A DNA stretch of 49,991 nucleotides from Fragilariopsis cylindrus CCMP1102 (lineage: Eukaryota > Bacillariophyta > Bacillariophyceae > Bacillariales > Bacillariaceae), in the NCBI GenBank assembly GCA_900095095.1, contig FMBT01000037.1, positions 1 through 49,991 on the forward strand, read 5' to 3'. The position numbers and the translations under genes are program-made. Shown in pieces: positions 22,662 to 31,596 of the stretch (positions are counted from its first letter, which is position 1; every line of letters begins with the position of its first letter). The notes under the pieces are model-generated. The model saw only the letters and a program-made list of their open reading frames with translations. It did no database searches and had not been told where the DNA came from.

Positions 22662-23756
22662 TCAAGTATCGGTGTTATTGAACCACGATAAGTAACTTTC
22701 TTCCCATATGATAATATGTTGTTTTATATCCTTTTCTATATATTTAGTAATAATATTATTCATTAGATTTTCTGATCGTTCCATTTTACTAATATGTGAT
22801 GCTTCATCATCGTCACCTCCTTTTGACGATGATGAAAAAGCAAATTTTCGTACCAATGCTGGTATTCGAAATTTCATTTCCATCGTCCCATTACATCGGA
22901 GAACTAATGATTCTTCATCATCATCGTTACCTTCGTTAATACCAGATGACGAAAATCCAAGTCTTGTGAAAAGTTTCGTATCTATACTTTTGTTGTTGTT
23001 GTTGTTGTTGGTATTTTTCTTATTTTTTTCTGATAATTTCATCAGCCTATTAAAAATCCATACTATAGGCCTTGACCCACTTGAAACGTTAGTTTCATCT
23101 TTGATTAGTACAAGTTCTAACTCAGGGTAGTGACTATCAATATCAATCAAGTTGGTACCAATTAAAGCTGACCATTCCACTGTAAGTCCTGGGATGGAAA
23201 TTCCAGCAGTTCGAACTGATACAATAAAACATTTAGCATCATCATTATTATCAGAATTGGAAGTAGATTGGGTTGATGGCTTTGCTGCGCTAACACGATG
23301 ACATGCAATAGTCCATTCTTCTAATAGTTCTGTTGTGGTTGGAACAATCTTCATTTGTATGGATTCTCCTGCCCGTAATAAATTTTGAGGATCTATTAGA
23401 AAATCACCTAACATTAAATCTGATGATGATGAAAGTTGTGGTAATTTTCTGACTTGGTTTGAAATGTTGATTGAAACGTTAACATATTCTTTGTGTCGTT
23501 GTCGTCGGTCGTCGTTTTGATCATAATCGTCATCATTATTATTCCTATCATCATCGAGTAAATTATTTTCGTCTGCTGTTTCGCCAATGCCACCTATTGT
23601 CGCAACAAATACCTTCAGTCGTTGTCGTTGGCGTTGTCGAGGGCTAGTATTGCTACAAGTATTACTTCTTGGTAACAAAAATGCCGACGACGAGAAAGCC
23701 CACGAAAAGAAGCAGAGAAGGCATATAGAAATTGATTTTACCAAGATGCAGGTCAT
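22662..23756 (-). CDS. Plastid-type preprotein, paralogue of the gene at 21275-22318
   Basis: The frame opens at 23810, but the ATG at 23756 is preferred because it gives a clean signal peptide (hydrophobic to about residue 25) directly followed by SSSAFLLPRS. This fits the ASAFAP-type cleavage motif of diatom plastid preproteins, with Phe at +1 and a basic Ser/Arg-rich transit-like segment. An acidic Asn/Asp-rich linker precedes the folded region. That region repeats the motif order of the neighbouring gene (FLIDPQN, TTELLEEW, IPGLTVEW, VWIFNRL) and ends in a helix with IEKDIKQHIIIWEESY. Function is unknown. The pair faces tail to tail, consistent with an old inverted duplication or simple clustering. 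Starting at 23756 gives 364 residues. Confidence 0.65.
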   Translation of the reverse strand: MTCILVKSISICLLCFFSWAFSSSAFLLPRSNTCSNTSPRQRQRQRLKVFVATIGGIGETADENNLLDDDRNNNDDDYDQNDDRRQRHKEYVNVSINISNQVRKLPQLSSSSDLMLGDFLIDPQNLLRAGESIQMKIVPTTTELLEEWTIACHRVSAAKPSTQSTSNSDNNDDAKCFIVSVRTAGISIPGLTVEWSALIGTNLIDIDSHYPELELVLIKDETNVSSGSRPIVWIFNRLMKLSEKNKKNTNNNNNNKSIDTKLFTRLGFSSSGINEGNDDDEESLVLRCNGTMEMKFRIPALVRKFAFSSSSKGGDDDEASHISKMERSENLMNNIITKYIEKDIKQHIIIWEESYLSWFNNTDT

Positions 23757-24181
23757 TTTAATAAGTATCGTGAATGTATAGTATGAGATGAAATAACTTA
23801 CAATCGTCAACGGATGATGATAAGATATGATTGAATAGTATGTGTTGAGGTCAAATCGTTATGAAGTACAATGTGCACGGCGTATCCCACTCTTACTGCC
23901 TGGGGCCATAGCGGCAGGGGTAATCGGCATCAATAAAACACCAAAAATTATTATTTTGGCGTGTTGTTATAGTGGACGGAGGAGTGATTTTACGAAATCA
24001 ATTTTCATGCGCGTTTTTCGGGCCCATACGCCTAAGGTTGATAGGTGTGTATCCTTTCATTACTGTACTTCGAAACATGTTCAATGTGTAGATACGTGGA
24101 GCGAGTTTTGATCTTATTTTTTGACATTTTTATTTAAAAGAAAGTGAACAATAATTCCTCTTTTTGAAAGAAAAATGATAC
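23757..24181. other. spacer between the paralogue gene and the retroelement
   Basis: It holds the promoter of the minus-strand gene. A short open frame at 23842-24111 starts with a non-ATG codon and shows no domain; it is not annotated. The sequence runs uninterrupted to the left end of the retroelement at 24182. Confidence 0.5.
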
Positions 24182-24362
24182 AGTCAAGGAGTGTTAAAGC
24201 TGTAAAAAGGAATCAAGCGATTTATTTTTATACAACGCGCGCGCTAGTAGAAAAATCAAAGTCCAGAAGAGAAATCTATTCTGGACTCATTCTTTTGGAA
24301 ACATCGTGTTTTGTTGTGAGGCAGCTCCGGAGCTGACGTGACCGCTGAAAGCGCTTCTTCTT
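24182..24362 (+). repeat. Retroelement A repeat, left copy (A1)
   Basis: 181 bp, identical to 34034-34214. It contains two hairpin-forming inverted repeats: GTCCAGAA/TTCTGGAC around a 10-nt loop, and the perfect palindrome CAGCTCCGGAGCTG. It also has a CGCGCGCG run. This is the left terminus of the element. Confidence 0.95.
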
Positions 24363-25482
24363 GGACTACCCGTCCGCTCAATGGAGACAAGACAACAACA
24401 GAGACCACCACATGGAAAACAACAAAGACATGGAGCGCAGCATCCACGGAAACACTCCGGACGACATCGTTGCCCTCATCACAAACATGCAACGAATACA
24501 AGCCGTGTTGATACAGAATTTTGGCAACGAATCGCCACAGGCCACCGAAATCAAGCGCCTGCTTGCGGCCATGTATGAAAAACACAATTACCCAACTCCG
24601 GAGTAATAGGAATGGCGTCAACTAGACGAAACACCCGGTTACGACGAAACGCCTCGTAAAGAGACAACTACATTTCACAAGTCAAAACTAAATCTTTACC
24701 ATTTCCAACCAAATGTTCGCCGCGCACGCAATGTCGCACGACAGACGAATACACCCACACAGACAGACTGCATGCAACACCACAGGTTTTAGATCCAAAA
24801 AGGGATTCCGGACCTCAACGTACAACGGTCAAAGTCAGGAGCACGACACGCATACCATGCCACGTGCCCACACATTAAAAACGAAAAACATCTTAAATAA
24901 TAGACAAGTCCAAATATAAGAATATAATATAACGTTAAATCACATAATACATTCAAATTTTGTCAGGACTCAACCGTTCAACGAAACTAGTTAGCACCCC
25001 TGCACGCACCCTCGCATGCGTCACTCCTAGCTGTCAAATTTTCAACTCCGGAATTGAATTTTTCGATTTCAGGCACACATAAGCCCAGAACACAATACAT
25101 AGGTACATAAGTAATTTATTCACACTTCCTATTTGCCTTATCCCTCGTTGGGACAAAAACAAAATAACATTCAACAATATTTCACGTAATTATTCACCAA
25201 CGTAATGGGGCTCACCCTAACTAAACAACATCGTTTAGGACGACTTCCACCCTTTGTCAACATAGATTCTGAACAATAACGGCGACTCCATGCCAATCGC
25301 ATGCCATTCAGGCTCACCACATCACTGACCAAACGTCAGTTCCGGACGTCAAACGCCCGAAAAACATAAATTTCCACATTTGGCACTATTCCGGAACACA
25401 TTGTTTCGGCACACAACACTCTCACAATCTCAACTTCGAGCAACTCAAAACCGCTCGCAGCCAGGATTTAAACATCAGCACG
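24363..25482 (+). other. Retroelement 5' leader
   Basis: Over 1.1 kb between A1 and the Gag-like ORF. It contains the small ORF at 24412-24606 (listed separately), then about 870 bases with no supported gene. Leader length and C/A-rich composition resemble the inter-ORF regions of the element rather than host DNA. Confidence 0.7.
24412..24606 (+). CDS. Small leader ORF, diverged copy of an internal Gag-like segment
   Basis: A 64-residue ORF from the first in-frame ATG. About 50 residues (the ERSIHGNTPDDIVALITNMQ block and the block ending RLLAAMYEK) align without gaps worth noting to the Gag-like protein at nt 27304-27465 (ERSIPGTPQIPDTIDALITNL and RLLDALFDN). DNA similarity is also visible, for example GAGCGCAGCATCC at both places. 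So a Gag segment was duplicated into the leader and has diverged. It may be a small regulatory or RNA-binding product, a transduced fragment, or a remnant. Expression is unknown. Confidence 0.55.
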   Translation: MENNKDMERSIHGNTPDDIVALITNMQRIQAVLIQNFGNESPQATEIKRLLAAMYEKHNYPTPE

Positions 25483-28065
25483 ATGGCGTTCACAGAGGGA
25501 GGATTTCAAACAGCAATCCTCGATGAGGCAACCCGGGCCAAAGAGTCGAACTCCAGAAGCCAACTCATCACCCACCCACTCACTTTCAACAGGACCACTC
25601 ACCTACCGGACCAAGCGTTGTTCTGCGGAATCGGAACCTTGGGAGTTGCAGTGTTAAACACTCAACCGAAGAAGGTCACCCCCATTTTATGGGTACGAGC
25701 TTACCAAACACAACGTTTTGGTATCACAATCACATCATGCCCACAGGCAGTGATATTCGATGCCAACGACCTAGTGGCATCGGACGTCTGGATTGCGAAA
25801 GATGCCGACTCAACTGCGAATCAGGGCTTGGACTATGTCACGAGCGCTCTGATCAAGCAACGACCCATGATGAAACTAATCCCAATCCGGGCTGAAACCA
25901 TCACGGATTTCTTCAATGCCGACAATTCTCACAAAAGCGTCCGCGACTTAATAACAATGTTCAAAAGCAGAACCGACAAACATGACAAATTCGTTTATAG
26001 CTGGCTTCGTGCAGCAGCAATGGTCAGGGATACTACCCTCCCCAACAACGCCGACAGCACCAGTCAAATGCAACTAGAACCGGACCAACCACGTTGGTTC
26101 ACACTTGCACATTCGGTGGATATTTACAAGGACCTACAGACGGGTTTCAGCGAAGACGACAATACACTTGGCACCGCCATCGCCAATGGAGTCCTGAACT
26201 GCCTCAGCAAGGAGTTCCGCCCGACCCCAGCACCGGAAGACGTCATTGACGTCGACGATGAAACACTTCTGCGCAATAATCGTCAGCGCACAGGAAATGC
26301 TCCAGGAGAAACTGCAACCAACGAGGCTAATCTCAATGCGGTACTACAACGAAATGTCCAACTCGAGGAGCAACTAGCGCAACAGCAACGCATCGCAGCA
26401 GCATTGGCCAGACAACATCAAAGTACCAGGACAGCAACAGGCAACGTCTCCTTCGAAGGCGACGGACTGCCATATGGAACCGGGCACCCAGTTTCATCCG
26501 AAAGACCCGAAAGGACCGGACTACCATTTGACATCGCGGCCAACCCGTTCGAAGGCAACGGTTTTAGCAACGACTCATCGTCAACGTTCCAACAACCGGC
26601 AGCCAGGTCCCACAATCCGTACGGCACACCGGGCGCCACCAACCCATTTGGTGAACCCACTCCGGGTCACCCAGGGTATCATGGTGCACCGGCTTTCACC
26701 TTTGGAGCATCGGCAAGCAATGGGGCTTTCAGTTTTGGGGGTCACACGGGTGCATCACCTCACCAAAGTATTGGTGATCACCTACATGCAATGCTCAACA
26801 GAGGCCCAGGCCTTCCCCTCACCTCCGAGGACATGAACCGATTTCAAGTGCTCAAGTTTCTTGCAGCGGAATCCAAGAGTCACCCAAACTCGACCAAGCC
26901 GGACCAACCAAAAAAGGCAAAGGACAGTATGGGCACCAGATCGTGGAATTTATGTGGATGGGCACATCTACAACCACACGAGCTCCATTTTTTGCACCGG
27001 TGCAACAACAGCGGTTGGTTGAAATACAACAAGGCTCCTGACAAAGGCGAAAAGGACTCCGTCATTGACACCTACTTCATTCAACCAATGATCAAGAAGA
27101 ATCCCCGTTTCCGCCAAATCATCACGGCCGAATTTCGGAAATCTATCACGGATTGGCGTCTAGCCCCAACGAACTTCGAAGGCACCAAACCCCATGGGGG
27201 GCTTGGCCCTCTCACTTACGTCACCAGGTCGACGGCCGAGAGAGAGAGACTCGAAAGTGTTCGCGCTCTCAACGCACAATGCGTACCAACGTCAGCCGAC
27301 ATAGAGCGCAGCATCCCAGGAACGCCACAGATTCCGGACACCATCGATGCCCTAATCACCAACCTGCAATTAACTCAACTAGGTTTAATACAGGTAATTG
27401 GCGACAGAGCGCCACCGTCAATTCAACTCCAGCGCCTGCTCGATGCCCTGTTCGACAACTACAGTCGTCTATCCGCCATAGCCAACTTCCGGGCTCTAAT
27501 CAGCAACGAAATTATTTACCAACTGTGCCGCCATCTTGAGCGGTATTTCGGCGTCTTTTGCACAGCAGAAGACGTAGCCGCCAAGCGTTTCCCGAAGTTC
27601 AACATCGATTTTCTCATCCTGGGTATCGAAAACAACAACTTGTCCTTGTCGCACAGCTACGGTCCAATTTTCCTTCCAGCGAAGACTCCGGCAACGCCGC
27701 GACCCAGCCCTCCAACACCTACAGACCGGAATACAGACCGGAAGCGAAATGCTGACAAATCACCAAAGAAGGACAAACCTACAACACGCAAGGGTCCGGG
27801 ATGCGACGCCATCAGAAAACTAATCGCGGACCACCGCGCAACACATGACGGCAACTTCCCCCGCCTCTCGGACATCCGGACTGCCAACGAGTTCGGATCG
27901 ACGAAAGAAATGTGCGAGGCCCTAGGCCTCAAATCGAGTAATTGTCTCAACTATGGGCTTTTTTGCTACTGCAACGGAAAATGCAAGAACACCCACCAGT
28001 CCGATTTCAGCGCTTATAAACCGGACAAGGCCATCGAGATGTTAAAAAAGGCCACCACCATGTAA
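25483..28065 (+). CDS. Gag-like structural protein of the retroelement (ORF1)
   Basis: An intact 860-residue ORF in the first position of the element, where DIRS-type elements encode Gag. Visible parts: an N-terminal folded region (about residues 1-250); a short Gln-rich coiled coil (about 285-313); a Gly/Pro/Phe-rich disordered region (about 335-430) with repeated FG dipeptides, including NPFG, FTFG and FSFG; a folded region with two WXXX-type motifs; the segment duplicated in the leader (about 608-660); a basic Pro/Lys-rich linker; and a C-terminal Cys/His cluster (CLNYGLFCYCNGKCKNTH) that could bind zinc and nucleic acid, though it is not a canonical CCHC knuckle. I do not recognise the N-terminal fold by name. 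Assignment rests on position, size and the basic/Cys-rich tail. Confidence 0.75.
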   Translation: MAFTEGGFQTAILDEATRAKESNSRSQLITHPLTFNRTTHLPDQALFCGIGTLGVAVLNTQPKKVTPILWVRAYQTQRFGITITSCPQAVIFDANDLVASDVWIAKDADSTANQGLDYVTSALIKQRPMMKLIPIRAETITDFFNADNSHKSVRDLITMFKSRTDKHDKFVYSWLRAAAMVRDTTLPNNADSTSQMQLEPDQPRWFTLAHSVDIYKDLQTGFSEDDNTLGTAIANGVLNCLSKEFRPTPAPEDVIDVDDETLLRNNRQRTGNAPGETATNEANLNAVLQRNVQLEEQLAQQQRIAAALARQHQSTRTATGNVSFEGDGLPYGTGHPVSSERPERTGLPFDIAANPFEGNGFSNDSSSTFQQPAARSHNPYGTPGATNPFGEPTPGHPGYHGAPAFTFGASASNGAFSFGGHTGASPHQSIGDHLHAMLNRGPGLPLTSEDMNRFQVLKFLAAESKSHPNSTKPDQPKKAKDSMGTRSWNLCGWAHLQPHELHFLHRCNNSGWLKYNKAPDKGEKDSVIDTYFIQPMIKKNPRFRQIITAEFRKSITDWRLAPTNFEGTKPHGGLGPLTYVTRSTAERERLESVRALNAQCVPTSADIERSIPGTPQIPDTIDALITNLQLTQLGLIQVIGDRAPPSIQLQRLLDALFDNYSRLSAIANFRALISNEIIYQLCRHLERYFGVFCTAEDVAAKRFPKFNIDFLILGIENNNLSLSHSYGPIFLPAKTPATPRPSPPTPTDRNTDRKRNADKSPKKDKPTTRKGPGCDAIRKLIADHRATHDGNFPRLSDIRTANEFGSTKEMCEALGLKSSNCLNYGLFCYCNGKCKNTHQSDFSAYKPDKAIEMLKKATTM

Positions 28066-28400
28066 GCAACAACCAATAACCGCCAGTAGCGAGTATACAG
28101 TAATTAAGTAATAACTATAAAACAATCTATGTTAATTTTCATATATAATTTTCTCATTACCATCACCTGCTATAATGTTTCTCCAACCCCAGCGTACCGC
28201 CTAGGTTCACACTCCCGAGTGTGCCACACCCGCGGTTCACACTACCGAGTATACCACCACCACCTCGTTCGCCATGCCGTCCAGACACTCCGTACAGGAC
28301 ACCGTATTGTCGACCGATCCCTCCACCGCCCCGACGACAACCAGTCGACGACAATGCGTTTACTCCAACCCAAAGTAAGTTACCACAATTCAAAGGTTTA

Positions 28401-30685
28401 ATGTTTCCTCGTCATGAAGTTTTAAATCACCCAGCAGGTCCGGATCTGCTAGAATACGCACTCGAAGGCTGCCCAGTCGACTGCGGCGATGATTGGACTC
28501 TGGAGCGCCTAGAATTAGCAATCGCGAGTGGAGCACACTCCAGTGCGAACGTACCCGAAGCAGCAGCCGCATGCAAAAAGGAAGCCCTCGAACGCGTCAC
28601 GGAGGGCTCCTGTCGCCTCGTCAATTGGGAGGACATCAAACATGATTTCCCCCCAAATCTAAAAATTTCACCACTAGCTGCAGTACCGCACAAGTCCGCG
28701 TCTATCGGATGATCCTAGACTTATCCTTCCAGCTCCTCGTCAACGGAAAGAAGCTGGACTCAGTAAACAGTGCGTCCGACAAATCATTGGCAAAACAAGA
28801 ATCAATGTACGAACTAGGGAACGTTATCCCCAGAATCATATGGGCAATGGCTCTGTCGAAAGACAAAACGACACCTTTTATGTTCTCAAAAGTAGATTTA
28901 AAGGATGGCTACTGGCGAATGGCAGTCAGCGAAAAAGATGCATGGAATTTTGCATACGTCCTACCAGGAGCAGGCCCGGACGACCCGGTACAACTCGTTA
29001 TCCCGGACGCCCTCCAGATGGGCTGGAGCGAAAGCCCGCCTTTCTTCTGCGCCGCAACCGAAACGGCACGCGACATCATCAACGACAAGATGCGACATGA
29101 CGTCATCATCGACGAGCAACCGATGGAAAACATCATGATGGACATCGATTGGACCAAGATCAACAAACTTCACACTCCAATCGACTCGGAAACTGATAAA
29201 CGGACGTTCCTTCAACTCATCGAGGTCTACATCGACGATTTCATCGGCGTAATCCAGAGCACCAACGAAGCCGATCTACTCCAGTTTTCACGTCGCATCC
29301 TCGACGGCATCACCAAGGTATTTCCGCCTCCGGAATTGTCCGGAAGCAAGATGGCACATCCGGTCTCGGAAAAGAAGCTTTTCGAGGACGGAATCTGGGA
29401 CACCAGGAAAGAAATCCTAGGTTGGCTCTTCGATGGAATCTCACGCACCATCGAACTGCCACAACGTAAATGCGAAGAACTCCTTACCGAACTCAAGGCG
29501 ATACGCCGCAAAGACAAGATTGAAGTAAAACGTTTCCAAAAACTTCATGGACGACTACAATTCGCGACCATTGCCATACCATGTGGCAAACCAATCCTGG
29601 GACAACTAAATTGTTACATGGCCGCAGCTGCCAAAAACCAGGGTCGAAAAATCGAAGTAACAAACGACTTCGCAAACATCCTCCGGGATTGGTCAGCACT
29701 CATCCGTCTAGTCGGACGACGACCAACACATGTCTCCGAACTCATCGAACATCCACCATCTTATCAAGGCTTCGTAGATGCATCCAAATGGGGAGTCGGT
29801 GGAGTCTGGTTCAGCGGCACAACGACCGTCGTCCCGATCGTATGGTTCTTCGAGTGGCCGCAAGAAATACGAGACCAGTTTTGCTCGTCATCCAACAAAA
29901 GCGGGCAACTCACGATATCAGATTTAGAACTAACCGGAATACTCATGCACTGGCTTGTTCTCGAGCACAGCGTGGACCCAATTACACTCCGGGGCGTCAG
30001 CGTCTCAATCTGGTGCGACAACCTCCCGGCAGTAGCGTGGATGTACAAATTCAGAACGAGCACATCATTGGTCGCAGCACGAATCCTCCGAGCCATGGCG
30101 GTACGCCTGCACACCAACAGAACAGCATTACTCTCAGTGGAACACATCTCCGGCATTTACAACAAAATGGCAGACGTTGCATCCCGCAAACATAGTCTCG
30201 ACAATGCTACATTCCTCACCGACTTTTCCGCTCATTTTCCCCCACCACAGGACGAATCCTGGACTCTGTTCCTCCTCAGCAACAAAGTTACGTCAAAAGT
30301 CTCTTCGGAGCTGCTACAGAAGCAATCGACTTTGGAGTCGTGGCGTCGACTACCAACGAAAGAATACGTTTTTGGAAAGCTTGGACCCACTACCTCGCCA
30401 TTTACTTTCCTACCTATGACGAAAAACTCAGTACACTTACTCAACAAGACAAAATCGAAGTGCTGGTCAGTTTCGCCCAACATGTGCGATCCGGAGGCGT
30501 TTCACGACAAAAACAACAAGTTCGTGCGCAAACAGTCCAAGTATCGCTTCGGGCCATCACAGCGCGTTTCGAGATGGACGGAGAACAAAGTCCGGTGGTT
30601 AACACGCAAGGAAAATATTATAAAAAAATCGGCCAACTTATTGAGGGCTACCGACGAACCGACCCCCCTGCCAAATTCAAATTAG
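28401..30685 (+). CDS. Reverse transcriptase/RNase H of the retroelement (ORF2), one frame break
   Basis: The N-terminal part lies in the frame ending at 28712; the first ATG there is 28401, and the frame is open back to 28221 without an ATG. The main frame runs from the ATG at 28709 to 30685. The conserved DIRS-type RT entry (AAVPHKS then YRMILDLSFQLLVNG) is split exactly across the two frames, so the domain is continuous only with a shift near 28695-28708; one missing C in the CC at 28696-28697 would explain it. The stop and start overlap as ATGA. In the main frame (numbered from 28709) the RT has the KVDLKDGYWR segment and the catalytic VYIDDF at residues 173-178. The RNase H has its four acidic positions D357, E407, D437 and D489. 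The 3' end overlaps the recombinase frame for about 490 bases. Confidence 0.9.
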
Positions 30686-31446
30686 CAGTACCAATCAGTG
30701 TCCCAAGATACATGTATCACTACGCGTTAACAGGCACCGAAAAACAAAAGGCAGTGGCAGATATAGCCATCATCGCTTTCTACTATCTCCTCCGAGTCGG
30801 AGAGTACACGTACACTCCGACCTCAACCAAAAAGCTAACACAAGCTTTCAGACTCCAGGACGTCACATTATGGGACAAGAATACCATCCTCGACCATAAC
30901 CTCCCAATCGACGCCCTTTTAATCAGATGCACAGCAGCAACTCTTCGAATATCGAATCAGAAAAATGGCAAACGAAACCAGGCAATACACCATTTTACAA
31001 CAAATACGGATACATGCCCAATAAAAGCACTAATTAGAAGAGTCAAGCACATCACTGCTCACACTTCAGTCCCGACTGCTATAATTAGCACGTATTTCGA
31101 ACACCCGACTCACCAGGGCAAAGTAATGCGCGCAACCGAAATTAACTCCGCGCTCAAAGCAGCAGTACTCCAACTCGACATGAAAAAACACGGGTTTGAA
31201 GCAGCGCAAATAAGCTCACACAGCTTACGCGCAGGAGGGGCGATGGCGATGCACCTACACAACACCCCAACACACACGATTCGAAAAATGGGACGCTGGA
31301 GCAGCGACACTTTTCTCGACTACATCCACGAACAGATCGCTGTTTTTTCAGCCGGCCTGTCAACAGCGATGGGCAAGAACATTTTCTTCCATAACATAGG
31401 CTTTCGCGCCATCCCGACCCCTATTTTAGACAACGAAGATACTTAA
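30196..31446 (+). CDS. Tyrosine recombinase of the retroelement (ORF3)
   Basis: Open frame 30196-31446; the family-like N-terminal segment begins before the GTG at 30340 (around 30247), and no ATG lies at its head, so it may be expressed by frameshifting from the RT frame or from a spliced RNA. Numbering from 30340, catalytic residues are visible: Arg152 in LLRVGE, the HSLR box at 294-297 (His294, Arg297), Trp320 in GRWSS, and nucleophile Tyr328 in LDYIHEQ. A core-binding domain precedes them with an RIRFWKAW helix. It should recombine a circular cDNA with the target without target-site duplication, in keeping with the AGT-only junctions. The catalytic set is complete, so it may be active. 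Confidence 0.92.
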   Translation, partial: SRQCYIPHRLFRSFSPTTGRILDSVPPQQQSYVKSLFGAATEAIDFGVVASTTNERIRFWKAWTHYLAIYFPTYDEKLSTLTQQDKIEVLVSFAQHVRSGGVSRQKQQVRAQTVQVSLRAITARFEMDGEQSPVVNTQGKYYKKIGQLIEGYRRTDPPAKFKLAVPISVPRYMYHYALTGTEKQKAVADIAIIAFYYLLRVGEYTYTPTSTKKLTQAFRLQDVTLWDKNTILDHNLPIDALLIRCTAATLRISNQKNGKRNQAIHHFTTNTDTCPIKALIRRVKHITAHTSVPTAIISTYFEHPTHQGKVMRATEINSALKAAVLQLDMKKHGFEAAQISSHSLRAGGAMAMHLHNTPTHTIRKMGRWSSDTFLDYIHEQIAVFSAGLSTAMGKNIFFHNIGFRAIPTPILDNEDT

Positions 31447-31596
31447 TTAATATAAAAACAAACATTTACCCTAACTAATTTGCTCACAACTAGTCGCGCT
31501 CAAAACCACTGAGCTACCGAATACAACTTTCACGACGCCCTTATTTTATTTTCGCATATAATCTCCTGTTTGAGTTATAAATCCGTTACCAATCTA

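Noticed and set aside
23842..24111. 89-residue plus-strand open frame left of the retroelement
   Set aside because: It starts with a non-ATG codon, overlaps the promoter region of the minus-strand gene and shows no recognisable feature.
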